Below are positions 52,501 to 59,325 of a DNA stretch of 64,000 bases, in pieces. The stretch spans positions 1-64,000 of the forward strand of contig QOQW01000016.1 in NCBI GenBank assembly GCA_003327425.1. Direction: 5' to 3'. The position numbers and the translations under genes were made by a program. Numbering within the stretch: position 1 is the first letter of the stretch; each line of letters begins with the position of its first letter. Source of the DNA: Candidatus Ozemibacter sibiricus. GTDB lineage: Bacteria > Muiribacteriota > Ozemobacteria > Ozemobacterales > Ozemobacteraceae. The notes under the pieces are model-generated. The model had not been told where the DNA came from. It made no database searches and was given only the letters and a program-made list of their open reading frames with translations.

Positions 52501-54583
52501 CGCGGCGCCGCGACAGGTGCCACAAGGCCGTCGGCTCGAGGGCCCCGGCCGCGCACAGGGCGGCCAGCTCGCCGTACGAGTGGCCCGCCGCCGCCGCCGG
52601 CGCGAAGCCGAACCGTTGCAGCACCCGGAAGGTGCCGTAGCCGATGGCGCCCAGCGCCGGCTGGGCCAGGCGAGTGGCGCGCAGCGCCTGCTCGTACTGC
52701 TCCCGTTTCATGCGATCGAGCGTCGGGCGCGGGAAGATGGTAGCCGCCAGCCCCTCGACCACGCGGTCGGCCGCCTGCACCGTGTCGAAGGCTTCCGGGA
52801 AGGTGCAGACCAGATCGCGGCCCATGTTGACGTACTGAGACCCCTGCCCGGGGAAGATGACGGCGGCCGGCTCGGCCCGCGGCCCCTCGTCATACCACAC
52901 GCCTTCCGGCAGATGGAAGGCGGCCGGCGCGGCCGGGTCGGCCAGCCGGGCGCGGGCCGCGGCGAACAGCGGGGCGCGCGACGTGCGATCAGCCTCGACC
53001 ACCATGGTCAGGCGGCAGGGCAGGTCGGCCCGGAACTGCTGCCGCGAGCGGGCCGCTGCGATGCCTTCGGGCTCGGCGGCCGCGGCCTTCTCGAAGGTGG
53101 CCAGCCGCTCGAGCAGCTCCTGGCGATTGCTGGCGGCGAACGCGTAGATCTCGACCCGGCCGTCCCAATCGGTGGCCGTTTTGGTGGGGTCGGCCTCCTC
53201 GACCAGGGTGTGGAAGTTGCTGCCGCCGAATCCGAACGAGCTGACCCCGGCGCGCCGCGGGGTCCCTTCCGGCGCGAACCACGGGCGCGGTTCGGTCAGC
53301 AGATAGAAGGGGCAGTCGCGGGTCTGCAGCAACGGGTTCGGTTCCTTGATCTTGATGGTCGGCGGCAGCACTTTGTGGTGCAGCGCCAGCGCGACCTTGA
53401 TCAGGCCGGCCGCGCCGGCGGCCGCCTTGGTATGCCCGATCTGCGACTTGACCGAACCGAGGCCCACCCAGGGTTCCCGGTGGTCGGGATTGGCGAAGAC
53501 CTCCTTCAACCCGGTCAGTTCGATCTCATCGCCCACCTTGGTGCCGGTGCCGTGGGCCTCGATCAGGCCGATGCTGCTCGGTGTCACGCCCGCCGCCTCG
53601 TAGGCGCGGCGGATGGCCACCACCTGCCCCGCCGCCGATGGCGCGTAGATGGCCTTCCCCTTGCCGTCGCTCGAGGTGCCCATCCCCCGGATCACCGCGT
53701 AGATGCGGTCACCGGCCGCCCGGGCGTCGCTGAGCCGCTTCAGCACGAGCATGCCCAGGCCTTCCCCCAGGATCGTGCCGTCGGAATCGACGCTGAACGG
53801 GCGGGCGTCGCCGGTCGGCGACAGGGCCGGCGTCTTGCTGAAGCACATGTACATGAAGATGTCGTTGAAGGTGTCGATGCCGCCGGTGATCACCATGTCG
53901 GCCCGCCCCGTCTCCAGCTCCAGCAGCGCCATGTGGATCGCCGCCAGCGAGCTGCCGCAGGCCGCATCGACCACGCAGTTGGTGCCGCCCAGGTTGAGGC
54001 GGTTGGTGATGCGCCCCGCCGCGACATTCCCCAGCAGCCCTGGGAACGAATTCTCCTGCCAGGCGACGTACCCTTCGGCGATATTGTCCATCACCTCGCG
54101 GGCGATCTCGTCGGGAACCCCCGCCCGCTGCAGCGCTCGCCGCCAGATCGGGTGCCCCAGCCTGGCCCCGAGCGGGATGACCAGCTCGAGCGTGCCGGTC
54201 AAACCGAGGATCACCCCGACCCGGCTGCGATCGAACGTGCGGTTCGGCCCGTACCCTGCATCCTGCAGAGCGCCGGTGGCCACCACCAGTCCCAGCAGTT
54301 GTGAGGTGTCGATGGCCTCGAGGGCCTGCGGGGTGATGCCATACTCGGCCGGATCGAACTCGGTGACGGGAACGAACCCTCCCCGTTTGGCATAGGTGCG
54401 ATCGGGAGTCTTGGGGTCGGCATCGTAATAATCCTCAGGCCGCCAGTGCGTCGGCGGGATCTCGGTGATGGCATCGACCCGGCCTTTGATGTTGGCCCAA
54501 TATTCCTGCAGCGACTGGGCGCGGGGGAAGAGGCAGCTCATCCCGATGATGGCGATGGGTTCGGAGGTTCGTTCACTGTTCAT
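46571..54583 (-). CDS. pfaA: PUFA synthase subunit PfaA-like (KS-MAT-4xACP-KR-DH)
   Basis: About 2,670 residues. KS (~8-460) has Cys in DAACGSSLAA near 218, with AHGTGT and GHTKAAAG. MAT (~576-875) has PGQGSQY, GHSYGE and the malonyl-type GAFHSP. A Pro/Ala/Thr linker of about 440 residues carries a helical segment (~1161-1211). Four nearly identical ACPs (~1322-1747) each have the phosphopantetheine Ser in GIDSIKR. KR (~2044-2327) has GGARGVTAE and Y in GQVDYAMANEAL. A C-terminal PS-DH-like domain (~2384-2661) has the HHILNGEPVFP His motif. The protein loads malonyl units and holds the growing chain. ATG 54583 is chosen; GTG 54592 and TTG 54595 are in-frame alternatives. Four ACPs are within the 4-9 usual for PUFA synthases. 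Confidence 0.92.
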   Translation of the reverse strand: MNSERTSEPIAIIGMSCLFPRAQSLQEYWANIKGRVDAITEIPPTHWRPEDYYDADPKTPDRTYAKRGGFVPVTEFDPAEYGITPQALEAIDTSQLLGLVVATGALQDAGYGPNRTFDRSRVGVILGLTGTLELVIPLGARLGHPIWRRALQRAGVPDEIAREVMDNIAEGYVAWQENSFPGLLGNVAAGRITNRLNLGGTNCVVDAACGSSLAAIHMALLELETGRADMVITGGIDTFNDIFMYMCFSKTPALSPTGDARPFSVDSDGTILGEGLGMLVLKRLSDARAAGDRIYAVIRGMGTSSDGKGKAIYAPSAAGQVVAIRRAYEAAGVTPSSIGLIEAHGTGTKVGDEIELTGLKEVFANPDHREPWVGLGSVKSQIGHTKAAAGAAGLIKVALALHHKVLPPTIKIKEPNPLLQTRDCPFYLLTEPRPWFAPEGTPRRAGVSSFGFGGSNFHTLVEEADPTKTATDWDGRVEIYAFAASNRQELLERLATFEKAAAAEPEGIAAARSRQQFRADLPCRLTMVVEADRTSRAPLFAAARARLADPAAPAAFHLPEGVWYDEGPRAEPAAVIFPGQGSQYVNMGRDLVCTFPEAFDTVQAADRVVEGLAATIFPRPTLDRMKREQYEQALRATRLAQPALGAIGYGTFRVLQRFGFAPAAAAGHSYGELAALCAAGALEPTALWHLSRRRGELMGQGEGDRGGMIAVAAARAAIEAVLAEEKLELTIANENAPEQTVLSGPTAAVQQAKEVFARRKLRATVLPVAGAFHSPLVAEAAEPFRAEVQRRGLRAPAIPVYANTTGRPYPSDPAAMADLLGRQLANPVRFVTLIEAMYADGIRTFVETGPGGKIGGLIRAILGERPHRVIAVDAGAGQRSGVGDLARALAALAAAGHALRLQEWEDGERRLAAWQPRQRRLTFPICGANFRAPVPPRESRPARARPDGAAPATPRTTNALSQAANALSQAAGTRAEPARAAAMPSRASPTDATSATAAGHSPAASTGSGGNAATQAHGQPSGMAMAAGATGLRTSQPTTAPAARAAATMTAAAGHAPASGDPATSAVAARASHSTGGASFSAATNATATTRTATNITTPSGLNDGQPSRAAISAKAVQTMQPGHSPAWTPPPSTPSSTDAKPVPTTAAPPSVGGGLGPNASASLEALRLTRETLAALQQMQAQTADLHRRFLEGQERAQMAIQAIIERSLGAAAALTGSGQSSRPAIDAQVAPTSVAIPEHRPAGPAVSHSAPPPSEPFVASQPLPAATGSAFEGSAAPAPAEATPLGSPAMASRQATHSAAPTSGSPSSRATAGPTLPADFQTGLLAIVGEKTGYPVEMLNLDMDMESDLGIDSIKRVEIMSAVQEKFPQAPVVQPDQLGKLRTLRQIIDFLAAGTGTERQPASPASSTAGQATSSRQAAAAPAGVATVSPGSAMPDFQPALLAIVGEKTGYPPEMLNLDMDMESDLGIDSIKRVEIMSAVQEKFPQAPVVQPDQLGKLRTLRQIIDFLAAGMGPDRQPASLAGSSAGQATSSRQAAAAPAGVATASIGRTGSAIPDFQPTLLAIVGEKTGYPPDMLNLDMDMESDLGIDSIKRVEIMSAVQEKFPQAPVVQPDQLGKLRTLRQIIDFLAAGMGPDRQPASLAGSSAGQATSSRQAAVAPAGVATGSTGSAIPDFQPALLAIVGEKTGYPPEMLNLDMDMESDLGIDSIKRVEIMSAVQEKFPQAPVVQPDQLGKLRTLRQIIDFLAAGPADDRLSTSTAGSPTGSSPAPTQSQTASIQTAGVGTSGADAATAPTPTSAPSPATQTATGIAVASQPAVTPSPTVPLRRTVLTAVPYAEPAHPAPLALPAGCTILVTDEGTAFTRELSKGLTQKGYKVVKLDLQAPESWVFPADTHALLVLGAPPKRQRKAPLWGAEHEEALINGFFAVQKAGPILRNNVTRGPVLLATVARLDGGFGLLDLAGPADPCQGGLAGLAKTAAREWTELTVRAFDLAPALEAPAAVRALLPQLFRAGPIELGITADGLYHLQEAMDRPPAPPDPNPLFQPGEVVLVTGGARGVTAEISVALARTWRPTILLLGRTPAPQPEPAWLAGVEGEAAIKQAILRHAGSAAMKPRELEAEYRARLASREILATLQRIEAAGGRPLYRSVDVRDEKAVHTVVASIEAEVGPIVGLVHGAGVLRDRRIEDKTRDQLEDVLRTKITSLRHLLAALDPARLRLLGLFSSTTARLGRIGQVDYAMANEALNKIAQKWSRFYPACRTVSFNWGPWEGGMVTDSLKKLFRAEGVGLIPLAAGAELFIREIAATGQPPVEVGVVALEGTTTTGPGPDRSAPTSQASLTAESPSKPTTTATPAPQVAPTVVPASRTTTATAAPAGPARRFRLAFERDLDLDRERYLAHHILNGEPVFPVAMMVEWMAHAAIHENPGLQFHGFDDLKVLKGIVLAGGRPTPISVHATKIRPGPHGLCCSVEIRGTPGGREVVHASAEVVLADRLPAAPDSRVRPDISRPYPLPIAEIYRQHLFHGTMLQGIHRVQGWSPEGIVAESGTTPPPAAWVRDPLRPAWLSDPLALDVAFQLMILWTTQVGGAPSLPTAAARYRQYQASFPSDRVSVRIAARLAGSYKAQADIDFVDAQGGLVAVLEGYECMMNPSLHEAFGRRTLERHVSA
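49341..50620 (-). repeat. Four tandem ACP-coding repeats in pfaA
   Basis: A ~210-bp ACP unit plus linker recurs at 49341, 49692, 50052 and 50403 (periods 351, 360, 351 bp). The ACP cores differ by only a few bases, and the linkers at about 49560-49690 and 49920-50050 are also nearly identical. This points to recent duplication or ongoing gene conversion. The units are in frame. Confidence 0.9.
51672..51713 (-). repeat. Perfect 21-bp tandem duplication in the pfaA linker
   Basis: Two identical adjacent 21-bp units (51672-51692, 51693-51713) encode the peptide NALSQAA twice in the low-complexity linker between MAT and the ACPs. This is an in-frame expansion. Confidence 0.8.
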
Positions 54584-54992
54584 CTCGTTCACCAAATCCT
54601 GTAGCTGATGGGAGTTCCCTCAGGACCGTGCGACGAAAGGGGCCGCACGGTCGGAGGTTCCACCTCCCTTTCCCGGGAGAACCCCCCAGAGTAACCCGTA
54701 TGCTACCACGGATTCGACGGAATTGCGACTGGAGAAATTGCCGTCGGCCGCCCGGAAGGCTGGCTGGCGAAAGAGGCGGCCGGTTCGCGTCGCCTCTGGC
54801 CGCTGACGATCGGCGGCGTTCTTGGGCAACACGTTCGCTGGCCGGTCATGGCCGGCGCTCGCCAGTCGGCGGTTGGCCCAGCCTGTCAGGGGGGCCGATG
54901 CTCCCGCCCGGCCTTCTGGTCGATCTCGCCGCGGGGCGTGGCCGCGGCCGTCGTTCAGGCCTCGAGCCGGGTCCGAGGGGGGCCTGGCACCG
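54584..54992. other. 409-bp non-coding gap between pfaD and pfaA
   Basis: No credible gene is seen. Open frames on both strands (for example a 70-codon frame at 54620-54832, minus) lack a ribosome-binding site and family similarity. The part next to pfaA contains the inverted repeat at 54624-54652 and a less GC-rich stretch (54690-54745), so a separate promoter or attenuator for pfaA is possible. Confidence 0.5.
54624..54652. promoter_or_regulatory. Perfect 9-bp inverted repeat upstream of pfaA
   Basis: GACCGTGCG (54624-54632) and CGCACGGTC (54644-54652) form a perfect stem with an 11-nt spacer, 41 bp upstream of the pfaA ATG. It could be an operator for a dimeric regulator or a leader hairpin in the pfaA mRNA. 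There is no T-run, so a simple terminator is less likely. Confidence 0.45.
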
Positions 54993-56627
54993 TCAGGCCG
55001 CCGCGCCGGGCAGGTAGCGCCCCCACACGCTGGCGGGCACCGGCCGGACCTCGGCCATGGCGGGCGGCACCGGGACCCCTTGCGCTCGGAGCAGACTGGC
55101 CCGCAGCACGACGGCCGCCCCGTACAGCAGGTTTCCCGCCACCTCGACCACGCGTCGGCCAGCCGGCGCTTCCAGGTGCGAGCCCTTGGCCCATTCGTTG
55201 AAGGCGCCCATGGCGGGTCCGCACCAGATCTGGTAATCGACCGTGCGGCCGGGGTCGCCGGCGATGGCCCATTTGGGCGACTGGCCCAGATACCAGCGGA
55301 AGACCAGGGCCATCAGATGGCGGGGATCGCGTTCGGCCCGCTCGATCTGACTGGGATCGCGTCGAGCGAAGTAGGCGCGCGTGTCCTCCCAGATCTTGGC
55401 GAGCGGGGCCTTGAAGATCGTCTTTTCGAGACTGTCGCGTTCGGCGGCCGGCAGGTCATCGAGGCAGCGGTAGGCGGTATACAGTTCGTAGAGCTTCTTG
55501 GCTCGCATGGCGAACATGGTGCCCCGCTTCAACACCTGGACGTTGACGCCCATCTCGAACATGTCGCCGGCGGGGGCCATGGCGATGTCGGCCTGGCCGG
55601 CCTGGGCCAGCATGGTGCGCACCGCCTCGGAGGTGCCCGACTCGACGCAGGCTTGATGGACCGACCCCACCATCACCCACGCCGCTCCCATGGCGAAGGC
55701 CGCCGCGGCGGCGGCCGGCGTGGCGATGCCGCCGCCCAGGCCGACCCGCAAGGGGATCGGGTAGCGGAACTGCGCCTGCAGCCGATCGCGCAGGGCCAGG
55801 AAGGTCGGCAGCAGGCAGACCGCCGGCCGATTGTCGGTGTGACCGCCCGAGTCGGCCTCGGCGGTGATGTCCTGGGCCACCGGCAGGCTGCTGGCCAGAC
55901 GCGCCTGCTCGGGCGTCACCAGCCCCCGGCCCAGCAGGTCGGCGACCATCTTCTCGGGGGGCGGCGACAGGAACTTGGTGGCCACCTCGACTCGCGAGGC
56001 TTTGGCGACGATGCGGGTGGTGGCGATGACCCGGCCGTCAGGGGTCTGGCGCAGGCCCTGCAGCCGATACCGGACCAGGGCCGGCGTCATCGTCAGGAAC
56101 GCCGAGGCCTCGACCAGTCCGACCCCGCGTCGCAGGAACAGATCGACCAGGGCCTCTTCCAGGTGCGGTTCATTCGGGCTATGGATGAGATTGACCCCGA
56201 AGGGAAGCCCGGGCGATGCGCGCTGCAGCCGATCGATGGCCTGTTCGACCCAATCGGGGGACTGGCCGGCGGCGCCGATGAATCCCAGCATGCCGGCGCG
56301 CCCGAGGGCTTCCGCCATGGCGGGCGAGCTGATCCCGTGCGCCATCGAGCCTCCCAGATAAGGGAATCGAAGGCCCAGATCGGCCAGGAAGCTCCGATCT
56401 CCGAGGTCGGCCGGCGCCAACGGCGGCACCAGCCCATGCACGGGGCTCGCTCCCGCTCCCGGGGCCTGGGAGCCCCAGGTCACGGTTCCGCCCTGCGCCA
56501 CGCCGAGCTGACCTTCCCGTTCGACGACGGTCAGCGGCCGGTCGATGGTGCGCATCGCCTCAGCCAACGCCGCTTCTCCGCCCTGCCACCTTTCGGGAGG
56601 GCCTTCCCACCAGCCGATGATGCCCAT
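54993..56627 (-). CDS. pfaD: PUFA synthase enoyl reductase PfaD
   Basis: A 544-residue FMN-dependent TIM-barrel enzyme of the nitropropane-dioxygenase/PfaD family. Seen are PYLGGSMAHGISSPAMAEALG near residue 93, VNLIHSPNEP near 145, the LRVGLGGGIATPAAAAAAFAMGA phosphate-binding region near 295 and VMVGSVHQACVESGTSE near 318. PfaD is the stand-alone enoyl reductase that acts in trans on chains carried by PfaA. AAAGGATC precedes the ATG. It is first in the leftward run and separated from pfaA by 409 bp; the pfaD-first order matches myxobacterial pfa1-2-3 clusters. Confidence 0.92.
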   Translation of the reverse strand: MGIIGWWEGPPERWQGGEAALAEAMRTIDRPLTVVEREGQLGVAQGGTVTWGSQAPGAGASPVHGLVPPLAPADLGDRSFLADLGLRFPYLGGSMAHGISSPAMAEALGRAGMLGFIGAAGQSPDWVEQAIDRLQRASPGLPFGVNLIHSPNEPHLEEALVDLFLRRGVGLVEASAFLTMTPALVRYRLQGLRQTPDGRVIATTRIVAKASRVEVATKFLSPPPEKMVADLLGRGLVTPEQARLASSLPVAQDITAEADSGGHTDNRPAVCLLPTFLALRDRLQAQFRYPIPLRVGLGGGIATPAAAAAAFAMGAAWVMVGSVHQACVESGTSEAVRTMLAQAGQADIAMAPAGDMFEMGVNVQVLKRGTMFAMRAKKLYELYTAYRCLDDLPAAERDSLEKTIFKAPLAKIWEDTRAYFARRDPSQIERAERDPRHLMALVFRWYLGQSPKWAIAGDPGRTVDYQIWCGPAMGAFNEWAKGSHLEAPAGRRVVEVAGNLLYGAAVVLRASLLRAQGVPVPPAMAEVRPVPASVWGRYLPGAAA

Positions 56628-56878
56628 GTCGCGATCCTTTCGAGAAACGGTTGCCCCCGCCGGCCCGGGCGACCCGGGTGGCGGAATGGGGGGAATCTAC
56701 CAGAAACCTGCTCGTTCCACAATCGGAAAGTCAGCCGGGCGCTGTCGCGTCATGACGTCTTCTACCTGCGTTTGCCGGCGACAGTCCTTCCTCCCGAGGC
56801 TGGCACGGGTGGGGTAGCAGACAGGCACAGATTTGGGTATCATGATGCCACTATCACCGTGAAGTTAATCATTGATTG

Positions 56879-57898
56879 ATGATGGACCGAGAACGCCGCT
56901 TGGGAATGGGGTTCCTCTCTGGGGCTCTGGGCCTGGTGATCCTGCTGGGCGCCCTCCTCTCGATCGGATCGGTCTTGATCGCTGGTCGCGACGCCTCGCT
57001 CGGCTACCTCCCTTTCGCATCCCAGTCTTCCGAGCCGTCTGGTTCGGAGGCCCCTACCGCCGTGGTGGCGACGACCACCGGGCCAGGGGTGACCGTTCCA
57101 CCTGCCAGTGACGGGCCCCGCATCGGCCTCGTCTACACGGCTTCGCAGGCGGCCATTCTGGCCAGCGGCCGCGAAGATCCGCTGCGCTCCTATCGCCGCG
57201 CCATCGAAATGCACGGGGGGCGAGTCGTGTCGCTCCTGGTCTCCGATCCTGAATCCGTGACCAATGAGAAGACCCGCCTGCTCGACGGCCTCCTGCTGCC
57301 AGGCGGGTGCGATGTCGATCCTGAGCTGTTCGGCGAGGATCCGCATCCGCGGCTCGAACGGATTGATCGGGCGCTCGATTCGCTGCAGTTCTTCCTGCTC
57401 GAATTCGCTCGAAAGCTGCGCCTGCCCGTGCTGGGCATCTGCCGTGGCCATCAGGTGATCAACGTCTTCCACGGCGGAAGCCTGTACCAGGACATTCCCA
57501 CGCAACTGGTCGACGTTCCGCCCCTTATCCATCGGCTCAAAGACGACCACGGCACCCACCGGGCCGTCCATCTCATTCAAATCGCCTCCGGCAGCGAGAT
57601 GGAGGTCCTGGCCGGCAGCTCGACCTGGGAGGTCAACACCTACCATCACCAGTCGGTCAAGCAGCTCGGCCGCGATCTGCGGGTCACCGCCTCTTCGGCC
57701 GACGGAGTGGTCGAGGCCATCGAAGGCACCACCGACTGGTTCGTCCTGGGCGTCCAGTTCCATCCCGAGAAGGATCTGGAGCATGATCCGCGCTGCGTCG
57801 CCCTGTTCGCCCGGTTTGTCGAAGCGGTCCGGGCCCACCGCGCCGAGGAGGAAGCGGCGCGTGCCCGGCAAAAAAACCGTTCGGAGCCTCCCCGATGA
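56879..57898 (+). CDS. Membrane-anchored class I glutamine amidotransferase-like (peptidase C26) hydrolase
   Basis: 339 residues. An N-terminal TM anchor (~11-32, FLSGALGLVILLGALLSIGSVLI) and a Pro/Thr-rich spacer precede a class I amidotransferase domain of the PuuD / gamma-glutamyl-GABA hydrolase type. Seen are LLPGGCDVDPELFGEDPH near residue 140, the nucleophile elbow GICRGHQ with Cys188, YHHQSVKQLG near 260 and the catalytic HPE in GVQFHPEKD near 295. It probably hydrolyses gamma-glutamyl amides. Known PuuD proteins are cytoplasmic, so the anchor is unusual. ATG 56879 is chosen from adjacent TTG/ATG/ATG codons; no clear ribosome-binding site is seen. Confidence 0.78.
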   Translation: MMDRERRLGMGFLSGALGLVILLGALLSIGSVLIAGRDASLGYLPFASQSSEPSGSEAPTAVVATTTGPGVTVPPASDGPRIGLVYTASQAAILASGREDPLRSYRRAIEMHGGRVVSLLVSDPESVTNEKTRLLDGLLLPGGCDVDPELFGEDPHPRLERIDRALDSLQFFLLEFARKLRLPVLGICRGHQVINVFHGGSLYQDIPTQLVDVPPLIHRLKDDHGTHRAVHLIQIASGSEMEVLAGSSTWEVNTYHHQSVKQLGRDLRVTASSADGVVEAIEGTTDWFVLGVQFHPEKDLEHDPRCVALFARFVEAVRAHRAEEEAARARQKNRSEPPR

Positions 57899-58089
57899 GC
57901 GAGAAAAAGAAGAAGCTCGACACCATGTGCGGCCTTCCCAAAGACGTGAAAGGCGACCTGCTGGATGCCTTCCGGGAGGCCGTCCGCAAACCCCGTTTCT
58001 ACTGCGAGCGCTGCCACCGCGTGGCCCGCAAGAAGCGCCACCTCTGCAAACCGGTCCGCCTACGAGAAAAAGGAAAATCCTCCCGCTGA
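57895..58089 (+). CDS. Small basic Cys-containing protein
   Basis: A 64-residue, Lys/Arg-rich protein. ATG 57895 overlaps the previous stop (ATGA), so it is translationally coupled to the amidotransferase-like gene. A CERCHRVARKKRHLC stretch (Cys ~37, 40 and 51 with His) could bind a metal as a half zinc ribbon. No family is recognised. A factor-independent terminator overlaps its last codons. Confidence 0.6.
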   Translation: MSEKKKKLDTMCGLPKDVKGDLLDAFREAVRKPRFYCERCHRVARKKRHLCKPVRLREKGKSSR

Positions 58090-58110
58090 AGAGGATGGAG
58101 GAATCCTTTT
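58067..58110 (+). terminator. Rho-independent terminator-like hairpin
   Basis: AAAAAGGAAAATCCTCC (from 58067) pairs with GGAGGAATCCTTTT (58097-58110) with a small bulge, followed by the final T4. It overlaps the stop codon of the small Cys protein and separates it from the lower-GC ATPase gene downstream. Confidence 0.55.
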
Positions 58111-58206
58111 CCCATCCTGGGCAGCTTGTTGCTTTGAGGTTGAGGGTTGAATCTTCGTTTGGGCTCATTTGCAACGGATTCTGCAGTCATGAATTCTTAG
58201 GAGGTG

Positions 58207-59325
58207 ATGGCGTTGGGAAGCCGTTTGGTGAGGTTGGCGATCAAAGGGTTCAAAACCATTCGGGCGCTTTCGAATTTCGAACCGAGATCCGTGTCGGTTC
58301 TCATAGGGCCAAACGGAGCGGGAAAGTCGAACTTTATTTCCTTTTTTCGGATGCTGGCGTGGACATTGGGGGCGCCAAGCAAGCTCCAAGAATTTGTCGG
58401 GAAGTCGGGGGGGGCAAACGCTCTGTTGTACGACGGATCGGCCGTGACCAGGGAACTCGAGGCCGAGATAACGGTGAAGACGGAGGTTGGGGAGAACCAG
58501 TATGCCTTTCGGCTTGTCTTTGCGGCAGGCGATACCCTTATTTTCGCCGATGAGCGGTATCGATTCTCGCGGGCGGATATTCCCCAGCCAGCTCCATGGC
58601 AAGGGTTGGGAGCTGGGCATCGCGAGCCGAATCTGGTAGTCCGAGCCGAGGAAGGGGATACGACCGCGCGAGTCATTCTCGCGCTCCTCCGAAAAATCGT
58701 CGTCTATCAATTCCATAATACTTCTGAAACAGCTCGCATGCGGTGCCGGTGGAACGTGGAAGACAACCGCTGGCTGAAGGAGGATGCCGCCAATATCGCG
58801 CCTTTTCTCCTGCGACTACGCGAAAATGAGCCTCGATGCTACCGTCGTATTGTCGAGACGATCCGCTTGATTCTTCCCTTCTTTGCCGATTTCGAACTCG
58901 ACCCCGAGAACGGTCGTCTCTTGCTCAAGTGGCGGGAGCGAGGGAGTGATCTGGTGTTCGACGCTTCGCAAGCGGCCGATGGAATGTTACGGGTGATGGC
59001 CCTCGTCACCTTGTTGCAACAACCCGAATCGGATCTTCCCCATGTGCTTATCTTGGACGAACCCGAATTGGGCTTGCATCCCTTCGCCATCAATGTCATC
59101 GGTGGCCTTGTTCGAGCCGTGGCGACGCACGTTCAGGTCATCGTGGCGACGCAATCTTCTGCTTTTCTCGATTGCTTCGAAGCCGATCACGTTGTGGTCG
59201 TTGAGCGGAAAGGCCGGGAGACGGAGTTGAAGCGCCTTGAAGCCAATTCCTTGAACGAGTGGTTGTCTGAATATTCCCTTTCCGAAATTTGGGAAAAGAA
59301 TATTTTCGGGGGGCGGCCAACGTGA
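58207..59325 (+). CDS. AAA-type (OLD/RecF-like) ATPase, candidate defence gene
   Basis: A 372-residue ABC/SMC-like ATPase of the AAA_21 group. It begins with the RLAIKGFKTIR strand typical of RecF/OLD proteins. Walker A GPNGAGKSN lies near residue 35, a signature-like region in DASQAADGMLRVMAL near 255, Walker B LILDEPELGLHP near 280 and a final VIVATQSSAFLD near 310. There is no nuclease domain of its own; the TOPRIM-like partner is the next gene, overlapping in GTGA. AGGAGGT lies 1 nt before ATG 58207 and 7 nt before an in-frame TTG at 58213, so the true start may be the TTG. GC content and codon use differ from the neighbours, suggesting horizontal origin. Confidence 0.8.
   Translation: MALGSRLVRLAIKGFKTIRALSNFEPRSVSVLIGPNGAGKSNFISFFRMLAWTLGAPSKLQEFVGKSGGANALLYDGSAVTRELEAEITVKTEVGENQYAFRLVFAAGDTLIFADERYRFSRADIPQPAPWQGLGAGHREPNLVVRAEEGDTTARVILALLRKIVVYQFHNTSETARMRCRWNVEDNRWLKEDAANIAPFLLRLRENEPRCYRRIVETIRLILPFFADFELDPENGRLLLKWRERGSDLVFDASQAADGMLRVMALVTLLQQPESDLPHVLILDEPELGLHPFAINVIGGLVRAVATHVQVIVATQSSAFLDCFEADHVVVVERKGRETELKRLEANSLNEWLSEYSLSEIWEKNIFGGRPT

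Noticed and set aside
51365-54304. A 979-codon plus-strand open frame
   Set aside because: Antisense to the KS-MAT part of pfaA, where all KS and AT motifs are on the minus strand; the plus-strand product shows no domain.
54620-54832. 70-codon minus-strand frame in the pfaD-pfaA gap
   Set aside because: No ribosome-binding site, Arg/Pro-rich composition, no family; it also overlaps the inverted repeat.
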